Part shown: piece by piece, positions 33,431 through 41,788 of the stretch
How positions within the stretch are numbered: the stretch's first letter is position 1
How the letters are laid out: each line of letters begins with the position of its first letter
Source: CAZPDM01 sp964585305
GTDB lineage: Bacteria > Planctomycetota > Uabimicrobiia > Uabimicrobiales > JABWCH01
Direction: 5' to 3'
Length of the DNA stretch: 64,000 nt
NCBI GenBank assembly: GCA_964585305.1
Contig: CAZPDM010000003.1
Span: 1 to 64,000 of the forward strand
Notes under the pieces: model-generated
Seen by the model: only the letters and a program-made list of their open reading frames with translations
Database searches by the model: none
What the model was told of the DNA's origin: nothing
Program-made: the position numbers and the translations under genes

Positions 33431-34714
33431 TTATATAGAATTTTCTTTGCCTAATGATTTTAATTGAGTTGTTAGCCAACTCGCATTGGCAGAGGTAATT
33501 CTTACTCGATAAATAAAATTTTCACCTTCTAATTTTTTTTCTAAAATACGTGCATATTCTTCGATCCAAGCCATCAATTTTCCTTGGGTAGCAGGAACAG
33601 TAAAAACAAAATCATTCATATTTAATTCGATCATATCTAAAACTTTTTTAGTAAATAAATCGATATTTTGATTATTGAGCGCAGAGATCAAAACATGTTG
33701 AGGATATGTATCTTGGATTTTCTGTAACATTGCACAATCAGTAACTTTATCAATTTTATTCAGAACCAAAAGCGGGGCTTTATGAGAAATTCCAATTTCT
33801 TGTAATACTTCGTCCACTATTTTAATATGATGCAAAGCATCCGGATCGGACACATCTACTACATGCAATAAAACTTCTGATTGAGCTGCTTCTTCTAACG
33901 TAGCGCGGAAAGAAGCAACTAAATTATGCGGCAATTTGTCAATAAAACCAACTGTATCTGATAACAAAACTTGACGACCTTGGCATATTTCCCATGTACG
34001 AGTGCGAGTATCTATAGTAGAAAACAAACGATTTTCAACTAAAACTCCAGCATTAGTAAGCATATTCATAAGAGTAGATTTGCCAGCATTAGTATATCCA
34101 ACTATGCCAACTGTAATAAAATTTGTCGAACGAGTATTTACTTCTCTTTTTTTACGTTCTTGAATTTCTTTGATTTCTACTGTCAAATCTTGAATGCGTT
34201 TTCTTAAAATACGTTTATCAAGCTCAAGTTGTTTTTCGCCTGGGCCTTTCATTCCTAAACCACCTTCATAACGATCCAAATGTTTCCACAACCGTTTTAA
34301 ACGTGGAAGACGATATTGCGCTTGAGCAAGCTCAACTTGTAATTTAGCTTCATTAGACTGTGCGCGCTTTTCAAAAATATGAAGGATCAATTCTGTTCGA
34401 TCCATAACACGAATTCCCAATGTTTTTTCGATTTCCCTCGACTGCTTAGGAGTAAGATCGTCATCATAAATAGCAACATTGGCACCTAAAGTTTGCGCTA
34501 CACTTTGAATTTCTAGTAATTTACCTTTACCTGTATAAGTAATAGGGTGTGCACTTCCACGTGCTTGGTAAATTCTTCCTAAAATTTGAACGCCCGCACT
34601 ATCTGCCAGATTGGCCAGCTCTTCCAAAGGTTTACCGTAAGAACGGTAATTATTAGGCAAAGCTAGACCCACTAAGATTGCTTTCTTAACTTCATCTTTT
34701 CTAGTAGTTTCCAT
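33431..34714 (-). CDS. hflX: GTPase HflX
   Basis: A 427-aa ribosome-associated GTPase that splits or rescues stalled ribosomes. The N-terminal HflX domain (about 1-190) has the SLEELANLADSAG-type region and RAQSNEAKLQVELAQAQYRLPRL; the stretch GLGMKGPGEKQLELDKR is diagnostic. The G domain starts at about 200 with GYTNAGKST (G1), a switch region NRLFSTIDTRTR, DTVGF (G3) and NKIDKV (G4). The length is typical. It heads a minus-strand pair with the pilin gene and is divergent from aconitase X, with an inverted-repeat-rich spacer between them. Confidence 0.95.
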   Translation of the reverse strand: METTRKDEVKKAILVGLALPNNYRSYGKPLEELANLADSAGVQILGRIYQARGSAHPITYTGKGKLLEIQSVAQTLGANVAIYDDDLTPKQSREIEKTLGIRVMDRTELILHIFEKRAQSNEAKLQVELAQAQYRLPRLKRLWKHLDRYEGGLGMKGPGEKQLELDKRILRKRIQDLTVEIKEIQERKKREVNTRSTNFITVGIVGYTNAGKSTLMNMLTNAGVLVENRLFSTIDTRTRTWEICQGRQVLLSDTVGFIDKLPHNLVASFRATLEEAAQSEVLLHVVDVSDPDALHHIKIVDEVLQEIGISHKAPLLVLNKIDKVTDCAMLQKIQDTYPQHVLISALNNQNIDLFTKKVLDMIELNMNDFVFTVPATQGKLMAWIEEYARILEKKLEGENFIYRVRITSANASWLTTQLKSLGKENSI

Positions 34715-34742
34715 AAATTTAATACCTTAAAAACTCATTCGA

Positions 34743-34792
34743 GAGCTTTGAAAGCCCTTGATTTTTTAACCATTCAAGAACTTTCAAAGCTC
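34743..34792. repeat. Inverted repeat in hflX/aconitase X divergent spacer
   Basis: 12-bp perfect arms GAGCTTTGAAAG (34743-34754) and CTTTCAAAGCTC (34781-34792). Each arm is followed on the plus strand by CTTGATTTTTT(TT)AACC, a partial direct repeat. It could be an operator or a 5' UTR structure. Confidence 0.6.
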
Positions 34793-34975
34793 TTGATTTT
34801 TTTTAACCGATGATGTTAGTATACCTAATTTTATTGAGATTGCTATAATTTTTCTTTCCATATAAGGAAAATATTTGTAGAATTGCAACAATCATGTTAA
34901 AATGAACACATCAAAAAAAATAAAAAACTGTTATTTACTATCTTTAAATTTATCAATAAGTTAAAGCGTTTTTAT

Positions 34976-36187
34976 ATGAATCTTACAAAAGAAGAAGAAA
35001 AAATCTTAAATGGTGATTGTGGAAAAGCCAAACAAAAAGCAATGGAAATTGTAGTTGCATTAGGAAAAATTTACCATGCAGATTGCTTAATTCCCATTAC
35101 CAGTGCACAAATTTCCGGAGTATCTTATAAAAATTTAGGAGATGCTGGATTAGAATTTTTAGCAGAGTGGGCAGATAATGGTGGGCAAGTCCAAGTTACA
35201 ACAACCCTAAATCCTGCTGGAATGGATCTGGATTCTTGGCAAAAATTAGGATTTCAAGCTAGTTTTGCGGAAAAACAATGCCGAGTTATTTCTGCTTACC
35301 AAAAATTTGATATTCCTACGGTTTGTTCGTGCATCCCTTATATGATTGGAAATCTACCAAGATTTGGAGAACATATTGCCTGGGCAGAAAGCTCTGCTGT
35401 AGCTTTTGCAAACTCAATTCTAGGTTGCCACACAAATCGTGAAGGTGGCCCATCTGCTTTAGCAGCCGCAATACTTGGCAAAACAGCAAATTATGGATTT
35501 CATCTTTCAGTCAACCGACAAGCTCAATATCTCATTCAATTAGAATGCCCTTTAAAAGATGAAGCAGATTTTGCGGCCCTAGGATATTGGGTCGGTAAAG
35601 CCGTAGCAAATGGAGTCCCTTATTTTTCTGGTATTTCAACAGCAAATACAATCCAACTTAAAACACTTGGTGCAGCAATGGCAGCAAGTGGTTCGGTGGC
35701 TTTATTTCATATAGAAGGAATTACTCCAGAAGCCAAGCAAATGAATATGCTAGCAAAAAATCATCAGACTATTGTGATTAAAAATCTATCCGAGGCTTAC
35801 TATAAACTTAATTCCCAAGCTACGGAAATTGATTTGGTGGCTATTGGATGTCCGCATGCTTATTGGGAAGAAATTAAAACTATTGCTCATAAAATTCAAG
35901 GAAAAAAACTAAAAACTCAACTTTGGATCACCACAGCACAGCCTATTGCACAATTTGCCCAACGAGCAGGTTATACAAAAATCATTGAAGATGCGGGAGG
36001 AAAAATCCTTAGCGATACTTGCATGATTGTTGCGCCATTGCAAGATTTTAATATTCGTACTATGGCTACAAATTCAGGCAAAGCAGCATATTATGCTCCA
36101 AGTCATTGCAATGCACAAGTTCGATTTGGAAATTTAGAAGCGTGCCTACAAGCCGCAATATCCGGGAGGTTTCCAGATGTTGGCTAG
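34976..36187 (+). CDS. Aconitase X catalytic (large) subunit
   Basis: The 403-aa protein matches the AcnX catalytic domain (DUF521): LTKEEEKILNGDCGKAKQKAMEI at the start, then GDAGLEFL, TTLNPAGMD, CSCIPYMIGNLPRFGEHIAWAESSAVAFANSILGCHTNREGGPSALAAAI, and the C-terminal GKAAYYAPSHCNAQVRFGNLEACLQAA. The Cys residues in these segments are the likely Fe-S or metal ligands. In this family the domain acts either as cis-3-hydroxy-L-proline dehydratase or, in archaea, as mevalonate 5-phosphate dehydratase; sequence alone does not decide which for me. The small swivel subunit overlaps its end by 11 bp. Confidence 0.9.
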   Translation: MNLTKEEEKILNGDCGKAKQKAMEIVVALGKIYHADCLIPITSAQISGVSYKNLGDAGLEFLAEWADNGGQVQVTTTLNPAGMDLDSWQKLGFQASFAEKQCRVISAYQKFDIPTVCSCIPYMIGNLPRFGEHIAWAESSAVAFANSILGCHTNREGGPSALAAAILGKTANYGFHLSVNRQAQYLIQLECPLKDEADFAALGYWVGKAVANGVPYFSGISTANTIQLKTLGAAMAASGSVALFHIEGITPEAKQMNMLAKNHQTIVIKNLSEAYYKLNSQATEIDLVAIGCPHAYWEEIKTIAHKIQGKKLKTQLWITTAQPIAQFAQRAGYTKIIEDAGGKILSDTCMIVAPLQDFNIRTMATNSGKAAYYAPSHCNAQVRFGNLEACLQAAISGRFPDVG

Positions 36188-36569
36188 AATTATCAAAGCC
36201 GGTAAAGTACAAGGAGAAGCTCTTGTTTCGCAAGAGCCTCTAGGCTTTTTAGGTCTTGTTGACCCTGAAACAGGTATTATTATTGAAAAAAATCATCCAC
36301 TTTTCGGAATGTCTATCGCAGGAAAAGTTCTCGTTTTTCCAACTGGAAAAGGAAGTACTGTAGGCTCTTATACAATTTATCGTCTGAAAAAAAATGGAAA
36401 AGCTCCCTTAGCCATTATTAACCACCAAAGCGAAGCAATTGTTGCTGTAGGTGCTATTATTTCCGATATTCCTATGGTAGATCAAGTGGATATGTCCGAA
36501 TTTCATACTGGCGATTGGGTAATCATCAATAACGAAGAAATAGTGATTAACAAAAATAAGTTAAACTGA
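36177..36569 (+). CDS. Aconitase X swivel (small) subunit
   Basis: A 130-aa DUF126-type protein, overlapping the large subunit gene by 11 bp (AGGAGGTTTCCAG before the ATG). Features are GEALVSQEPLGFLGLVDPETGIIIEKNHPLFGMSIAGKVLVFPTGKGSTVGSYTIYRL, the swivel-domain core, in which PTGKGSTVGSY is the family signature. It completes the two-subunit form of AcnX found in many bacteria and archaea. In other bacteria the two parts are fused. Tight coupling fits 1:1 production. Confidence 0.92.
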   Translation: MLARIIKAGKVQGEALVSQEPLGFLGLVDPETGIIIEKNHPLFGMSIAGKVLVFPTGKGSTVGSYTIYRLKKNGKAPLAIINHQSEAIVAVGAIISDIPMVDQVDMSEFHTGDWVIINNEEIVINKNKLN

Positions 36570-36669
36570 TCGTCCCAACAAAAATTAAAAATTTCCGTCT
36601 TAAATATAAAGCAAATAATATAACCTAAAAAAAATTACATTTTTATATCAAAAAACAATAAAAAAGGAA

Positions 36670-36717
36670 GAAAATATTTTATATCTCAAAAAATAACCGA
36701 GATAAGAAAATATTTTC
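36670..36717 (+). promoter_or_regulatory. Leader hairpin just before secA
   Basis: A long hairpin pairs 36670-36687 with 36699-36717 (17 bp with one small asymmetric bulge). It ends 10 bases before the secA ATG, where no Shine-Dalgarno is visible, so it may influence translation start. Confidence 0.5.
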
Positions 36718-36727
36718 CGTTAAAAAC

Positions 36728-39598
36728 ATGTTAGATCGAATTGGTGAATTTATAGCAAAATCTGTTATCAGGTTATTTGGTACCCGAAACGAACGTGTAA
36801 TTCGCGAAATTTGGCCAACTGTATATAAAATTGCAGCTTTTGAAGAGCAAATTTCTAAACTAAGCGATGAACAGCTTCGTGCTAAAACGCAGGAATTTAA
36901 AACTCGTTTCGCCAATAATGAACCTTTAGATAGCATTCTTCCTGAAGCCTTTGCTGTTGTTCGTGAAGCCTCCAAACGTGTAACAAAAATGCGTCATTTT
37001 GATGTACAAATGATTGGTGGAATCGTTTTGCATCAAGGAAAAATTGCAGAAATGGTAACAGGCGAAGGTAAAACTCTTGTCGCAACTGCTCCAGCATATC
37101 TTAATGCTCTTACTGGGCATCCTGTCCATATTGTTACAGTCAATGATTATTTAGCACGACGCGATCGATATTGGATGGGACCAATTTATGAATTTCTTGG
37201 ACTTAAAGTAGGATGTATTCAATCTGATATGAGTCCTAGTGAACGCATCAAAGAATATTCCTGTAATATTACTTATGGAACAAATAATGAGTTTGGTTTT
37301 GATTATTTACGCGATAATATGAAAATGCGAAAAGAAGATCAATGCCAACTCGAACACTATTTTGCGATTGTAGATGAGGTAGATTCGGTTTTAATTGATG
37401 AAGCTCGTACTCCACTTATTATCTCTGGACCCTCTGAAGAATCTACAGATAAATATTATTTAGCTGATAAAATTGCTCGCAAATTAGAAAAAGGCCGCCA
37501 CTTTGAACTCAAAGAAAAAGAACAATTGGCACTTTTAACAGAAGATGGTATTGAACAAGCCCAAAAATTGGCAGGCGTAGATTCTTTCTATACTGGAAAA
37601 AATATGGACTGGCCGCATCATATTAGCCAAGCATTGCGTGCTCATAATTTTTATAAAGTTGATTGTGAATATGTCGTCAAAGACAATGAAATTATTATTG
37701 TAGATGAATTTACTGGCCGCTTACAACCTGGTCGTCGATGGAGTGATGGCCTGCATCAAGCCATTGAAGCCAAAGAAGGTTTAAAAATTCGAGAAGAAAA
37801 CCAAACACTAGCAACAATTACTCTACAAAACTATTTTAAGCTTTATAAAAAACTTGCAGGTATGACTGGTACTGCAATGACAGAAGCTGCTGAATTTGAT
37901 AAGATTTATAATCTTGACGTTGTTGCAATTCCAACCAATAAACCTTTGACTCGCAAATCTTATAATGACGTTATTTTTGGCACACATAAAGAAAAATTTG
38001 ATGCGATTATTTCAGAAATTTTACGCTATCATGCTACAGGAAGGCCATTACTTGTTGGAACGATTTCAATTGAAGCCTCGGAACACCTTTCCTTCTTGCT
38101 CTCCCGACATGGCGTTGAACATCAGGTTTTAAATGCCAAATACCATGAAAAAGAAGCACAAATTATTTCTAAGGCTGGGGAATTAAGTCGTGTTACCATT
38201 GCAACAAATATGGCAGGACGTGGAACAGATATTGTTCTTGGAACTTTTACTAAACAACAGCTTTTAGAACATTGGCAGAAAAAAAATCTCGCACCTAAAA
38301 AACTTACCGTAGAAGATCCGCAACTTGAAGAAAAACTTATTCGTTATTGGGCTGAAATATTCTTAAAAGGCGTTGAAGCAGATCTTCCTTTGGAACAAAT
38401 TCAAACCAGGCTATATAAAGTTTGGGAAGAGCTAGAAATGGCTCCTCTCAAGTTATGTGAACGTGTGGCTGATTTAGGTGGCTTACATATTCTTGGAACA
38501 GAAAGACATGATGCCCGACGTATTGATAATCAATTGCGTGGTCGTGCAGGACGCCAAGGAGATCCTGGCAGTTCCAGATTCTATCTTTGTTTTGAAGATG
38601 ATTTATTGCGAAAATTCGCACCTCCAACGATGGTTGCAATTATGAAAAAAATGGGAATGAGAAATGGAGAAAATGTCCAGCATCCGCTTATTTCCCGAGG
38701 AATTGAAAAAGCGCAGCAACGTGTAGAACAATTCCATTTTGAAATCCGCAAAAACTTGATCGAATATGATGAAGTAATGAATGAACAGCGTAAAGTTATT
38801 TATGAACAAAGACAGCGAGTTTTGGGAAATCAAGATATTCGCAATATGATTTGGGATATGATTGAAGATCGAATTTATGATGCTATTGACCGTTATTTGC
38901 CAGCAAAAGCAGCCTTCCGTGAATGGGATTTTGAAGGCCTTAAAGAATGGCTATCTTATAAATTTGGAATTAACATTGCAACAGATGATATAAAAAATCG
39001 CGATTATAAAGTCATTGAAAATAAATTGATCGTATTGGTTAAACAACGTTATGAACAACACGAACAGATTCTCGGAACTGAACTTTTGCAAGCTTTAGAG
39101 CGTTACTTACTGCTAGATGTTATTGATTCAAAATGGAAAGATCATCTTTATGCTATGGATGAACTGAAATCCGGCATTGGATTAGAAGCCTACGCACAAA
39201 AAGACCCTAAAGTAGAATACAAACGTTCTGGCTATCGTATGTTTGATGAGATGGTAGAATCCGTAAAAGAACAAATCAGCGATCTTATATTTAAACTAAA
39301 ATTCGAAAAGACCGATGATAAAGGTCTTTCTAGTATCTGGCAACCCGCACAATTTTCCCACGCCCAATTTAATGGTTTACAACCTCAAGCACAACCTCAG
39401 TCACGAGGAAGTTCTATACGTCCACAAATTCAAGGATCTGTTGATCGTGAAAGCTGGGAACAAGCTCAAGTTGCAGCGAGTGCTGGGAATGTCGTTGCAA
39501 AACCTGCTCGAAGAGACAAACCTAAAGTTGGTCGTAACGATCCTTGTCCTTGTGGAAGTGGAAAAAAATATAAAAAATGCTGTGGCGTAAATGAATAA
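36728..39598 (+). CDS. secA: Preprotein translocase ATPase SecA
   Basis: The 956-aa motor drives proteins through SecYEG. Nucleotide-binding domain 1 has GEGKTLVATAPAYLNAL (Walker A, about 101-120), DEVDSVLIDEARTPLIISG (about 215), and VVKDNEIIIVDEFTGRLQPGRRWSDGLHQAIEAKEG; domain 2 has ATNMAGRGTDIVLG and RHDARRIDNQLRGRAGRQGDPGSSRFYLCFEDDLL. The C-terminus is the zinc-binding SecB/ribosome contact motif GRNDPCPCGSGKKYKKCCG. A Gln/Pro-rich linker (about 860-915) precedes it. All motifs are intact. The gene is monocistronic here, with AcnX upstream and a pilus-like region downstream. Confidence 0.98.
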   Translation: MLDRIGEFIAKSVIRLFGTRNERVIREIWPTVYKIAAFEEQISKLSDEQLRAKTQEFKTRFANNEPLDSILPEAFAVVREASKRVTKMRHFDVQMIGGIVLHQGKIAEMVTGEGKTLVATAPAYLNALTGHPVHIVTVNDYLARRDRYWMGPIYEFLGLKVGCIQSDMSPSERIKEYSCNITYGTNNEFGFDYLRDNMKMRKEDQCQLEHYFAIVDEVDSVLIDEARTPLIISGPSEESTDKYYLADKIARKLEKGRHFELKEKEQLALLTEDGIEQAQKLAGVDSFYTGKNMDWPHHISQALRAHNFYKVDCEYVVKDNEIIIVDEFTGRLQPGRRWSDGLHQAIEAKEGLKIREENQTLATITLQNYFKLYKKLAGMTGTAMTEAAEFDKIYNLDVVAIPTNKPLTRKSYNDVIFGTHKEKFDAIISEILRYHATGRPLLVGTISIEASEHLSFLLSRHGVEHQVLNAKYHEKEAQIISKAGELSRVTIATNMAGRGTDIVLGTFTKQQLLEHWQKKNLAPKKLTVEDPQLEEKLIRYWAEIFLKGVEADLPLEQIQTRLYKVWEELEMAPLKLCERVADLGGLHILGTERHDARRIDNQLRGRAGRQGDPGSSRFYLCFEDDLLRKFAPPTMVAIMKKMGMRNGENVQHPLISRGIEKAQQRVEQFHFEIRKNLIEYDEVMNEQRKVIYEQRQRVLGNQDIRNMIWDMIEDRIYDAIDRYLPAKAAFREWDFEGLKEWLSYKFGINIATDDIKNRDYKVIENKLIVLVKQRYEQHEQILGTELLQALERYLLLDVIDSKWKDHLYAMDELKSGIGLEAYAQKDPKVEYKRSGYRMFDEMVESVKEQISDLIFKLKFEKTDDKGLSSIWQPAQFSHAQFNGLQPQAQPQSRGSSIRPQIQGSVDRESWEQAQVAASAGNVVAKPARRDKPKVGRNDPCPCGSGKKYKKCCGVNE

Positions 39599-39883
39599 GA
39601 ATGAATTTGTTAAGTAGAGTAGCTTAAATTTTTTTTAGTTTTTTAAAAAAAAATAAAAAAGTATTTTAAAAAATTTATTACTATCAAAATATATATTTAT
39701 AATATATTGATATGAAATACGTTATAAATATATATTTTTGTTTCATGATTTTTTAAAATAGGACTTGACAAAATTTTCAGAAAAGTTATTATGTAAATAG
39801 TGCTTTTCATGGAGAAAAGCTAACAAGTCAGTGTTTCTACATAATACTAACCTAATTGCTTTTTGTTTTAGGAGATTAGTTCG
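39599..39883. other. AT-rich promoter region before pilus-like cluster
   Basis: Long A and T tracts, a repeated ATATATTTATAATATATTGATATG-like stretch, and the strong promoter at 39765-39792. I see no gene. Confidence 0.5.
39765..39792 (+). promoter_or_regulatory. Strong sigma70-type promoter
   Basis: TTGACA (39765-39770), a 16-base spacer, TATTAT (39787-39792). It is about 90 bases before the small anchored protein gene at 39884. Confidence 0.7.
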
Positions 39884-40222
39884 ATGAGAAATAAAACTGT
39901 AGCTATTATTTTAGCAGTTGTTGCTTTAGTTGTTCTTGGTTTATTTGTCATTAAACCATTGCTTGTTGGTAAATTAGAAGAAAGAACTTTGATTTGCAAA
40001 GAATCTGGCGAAAGATTCACTTTACAAGTAAAAATTGGTTCTGTTCCTCCCTATATTAATCCTAAAACTGGCAAGCCAACCCTTTTCAATGGCTATTTCT
40101 GCAAATGGAGAGGCAAAGACGGCAAAACTAATGAAAAATGGATCATTGAAGGAACCGAACAAGAACACGGTATCGAACCTCGTTATATTATCTCTGAAGA
40201 ATCTAAAGATCAAAAGAAATAG
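39884..40222 (+). CDS. Small membrane-anchored protein, unknown function
   Basis: A 112-aa protein with one N-terminal helix (about 7-29, IILAVVALVVLGLFVIKPLLV) and a hydrophilic domain outside or inside the membrane. The domain has Cys at KESGERFTLQV and YFCKWRGKDGKTNEKWII, and a charged end. It has the AGGAG-like site (TTAGGAGATTAGTTCG) before the ATG and a strong promoter. It is 24 bp upstream of a GspG-like pseudopilin and probably co-transcribed. There is no known family in my recognition; a role in the pilus or secretion apparatus is inferred from context. Confidence 0.75.
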   Translation: MRNKTVAIILAVVALVVLGLFVIKPLLVGKLEERTLICKESGERFTLQVKIGSVPPYINPKTGKPTLFNGYFCKWRGKDGKTNEKWIIEGTEQEHGIEPRYIISEESKDQKK

Positions 40223-40246
40223 TCTTAACTATAGATAGGCTAAATC

Positions 40247-40762
40247 ATGTATCATCCCAAAGGATTTACACTTATTGAATTAGTTGTTGTCCTGCTTGTG
40301 ATCGCGGTATTAGTAGGCGTATCTATTCCGGTAATGGGTTCAGTATTAGAAAACGCTCGAATTTCTCGTGCTAGAGCAGATGTGGATAACCTTGCAAAAG
40401 CAATTTTAAAAGTTTATGAACATACAACTTATTGGCCTGCCAATAATGTTGGTGGCAGCAAGGATATTCATAGTACTGCAGACTGGAACCAACCACGAAA
40501 TGGCCTTACTGGTACCTCGACTGATGCTGCAGTATTAGCACTATATCCTGGTTACAAAGGGCCATATATACTTCAAGTTACAGATGATCCCTGGGGACGC
40601 CCCTATCATTTTGATGGCCCAGGAAGACTAGGCAATCAAGATAGTACAAATGCTGGTCAGATTAGTGTAATGTCTTATGGTCCGGATGGCGCGAATAACG
40701 GTTCTGTTAATAACGCGAATCGTCAACAACAAGGTGATGATATTGCTTATTATTTCCGATAA
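40247..40762 (+). CDS. GspG-like pseudopilin
   Basis: A 171-aa protein. The N-terminus GFTLIELVVVLLVIAVLVGVSIPVMGS is a class 3 prepilin signal with cleavage after Gly6 and the conserved Glu at +5. The middle contains the GspG-type segments ARADVDNLAKAILKVYEHTTYWP, TDDPWGRPYHFDGPG and MSYGPDGANNGSVNN, typical of the calcium-binding loop of major pseudopilins. It probably forms the pseudopilus core of a type II secretion-like system, or a type IV pilus-like fibre. It follows the small anchored protein by 24 bp. Confidence 0.9.
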   Translation: MYHPKGFTLIELVVVLLVIAVLVGVSIPVMGSVLENARISRARADVDNLAKAILKVYEHTTYWPANNVGGSKDIHSTADWNQPRNGLTGTSTDAAVLALYPGYKGPYILQVTDDPWGRPYHFDGPGRLGNQDSTNAGQISVMSYGPDGANNGSVNNANRQQQGDDIAYYFR

Positions 40763-40796
40763 AAATTAGCCTGAATTTAGCCTCATCAATTAAAAA

Positions 40797-40828
40797 AAAT
40801 TCGCGCTGGCTATAAGAAAAGCGAATTT
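40797..40828 (+). terminator. Terminator of first pseudopilin unit
   Basis: 8-bp stem (40797-40804 with 40821-40828), 16-base loop, followed by CTTAAAAAA. Modest strength. Confidence 0.5.
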
Positions 40829-40956
40829 CTTAAAAAAGCGGAAAATATTTATTCCATTTTTGAAATTTTCAGAAGAAAATATTTTGGCCATTTTAGGCTA
40901 ATGATCAAATTTTGGATAAAATATTTTCCATTTTTAAAAAATTTAAAGATGGGGCT

Positions 40957-40987
40957 AAATTATTTATGTTTTTAACATAAATAATTT
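40957..40987. repeat. 14-bp perfect hairpin upstream of second pseudopilin
   Basis: Arms 40957-40970 and 40974-40987 with a 3-base loop (TTT). There is no T tract after it, so it is not an obvious terminator. It lies 55 bp before the promoter. Confidence 0.7.
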
Positions 40988-41041
40988 CTATATGTTATGT
41001 AGAAGAGTATTTTTTTTTGATAAAAAAAAAATTTTTTTCTC

Positions 41042-41070
41042 TTGACATAAAAATCCCTTTTGCTTAAAAT
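41042..41070 (+). promoter_or_regulatory. Strong promoter of pseudopilin gene
   Basis: TTGACA (41042-41047), a 17-base spacer, TAAAAT (41065-41070): 11 of 12 consensus bases at ideal spacing. Confidence 0.8.
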
Positions 41071-41147
41071 TTAATTTAGATAGCTTGTGAAGCTATTTGC
41101 TTCAAAATGTGTATCTCATTCATACTCGAGGTGAAAGGAGTTATTCC

Positions 41148-41669
41148 ATGAAACATGGTTTCACTTTGATCGAACTTATCGTTGTTATCAGCGTTATCGC
41201 AATTCTAGCTGGTATTGTTACTCCAGTTGCTGGTATTTTAATTGATGAATCTCGTGTTCTTCGCGGCAAAACTGACATTGATGCATTAGGCAAATCTTGC
41301 ATTATGTTCGACAGCCATTACAGATCCCTTCCATTCGTTGGTCTTCCAGGCGGCAGTGCTGGTTATTCTTATGCTTATAACCCAGCAGAAACTGACGTTC
41401 TTAATGACCTACTTTTGGGCGCAAACAATAGAGTTAATGCTACCCAAAACCCAAGTGGTATGACTGTCAAACAATTCATTAGCCAACGTTGCACCTATGA
41501 TCCATGGGCGACCTGCTATAAATATCACAATTATACCCAAAGTGGTCGTGCTACCCTAGTATTCTGCCATTTTGGTGCTAACAAAGCCAATAACGGCGTA
41601 TGGGATTACAACCTTTGGACAAGAAGTGGTAATGCTCCTAGTGATGATTACTACAAAATGTTCAGATAA
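41148..41669 (+). CDS. Prepilin-type pseudopilin, probably highly expressed
   Basis: Read from the ATG at 41148 (AAAGGAG nine bases before it) the protein is 173 aa; an ATG-less extension to 41097 would bury the class 3 signal. The N-terminus MKHGFTLIELIVVISVIAILAGIVTPVAG cuts after Gly4. The body has SCIMFDSHYRSLPFVGLPGG, YDPWATCYKYHNY, and CHFGANKANNGVWD, matching GspG-like loops, with Cys residues that could form disulphides. Codons are more C-ending (for example ATC, GCC, AAC) than in neighbours, and the promoter is near consensus, both signs of high expression. A terminator-like hairpin (AGGATAGG/CCTATCCT) follows at 41699-41725. Confidence 0.88.
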   Translation: MKHGFTLIELIVVISVIAILAGIVTPVAGILIDESRVLRGKTDIDALGKSCIMFDSHYRSLPFVGLPGGSAGYSYAYNPAETDVLNDLLLGANNRVNATQNPSGMTVKQFISQRCTYDPWATCYKYHNYTQSGRATLVFCHFGANKANNGVWDYNLWTRSGNAPSDDYYKMFR

Positions 41670-41698
41670 GCCACTTAGAACATAAAGTTTTAAAATAA

Positions 41699-41725
41699 GA
41701 GGATAGGCTAATAACCTATCCTCTT
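41699..41725 (+). terminator. Terminator of pseudopilin gene
   Basis: AGAGGATAGG (from 41699) pairs with CCTATCCTCT (to 41724), with a short loop, followed by TGTCATAT. The T tract is weak. Confidence 0.55.
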
Positions 41726-41788
41726 GTCATATATAGTATTTTTTTGTTCTGGACAGTTAAAATTTGCTAAAAATAGAAAGGGTGGGTA

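Larger units (their letters stand above)
40763..41147. other. Intergenic region with multiple hairpins
   Basis: 385 bp between two pseudopilin genes. It contains a hairpin at 40797-40828 (AAATTCGC/GCGAATTT), probably terminating the first unit, a second 14-bp perfect hairpin at 40957-40987, several copies of a GAAAATATTTT-like segment, TAGCCT/AGGCTA inverted pieces, and the promoter at 41042-41070. Confidence 0.6.
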
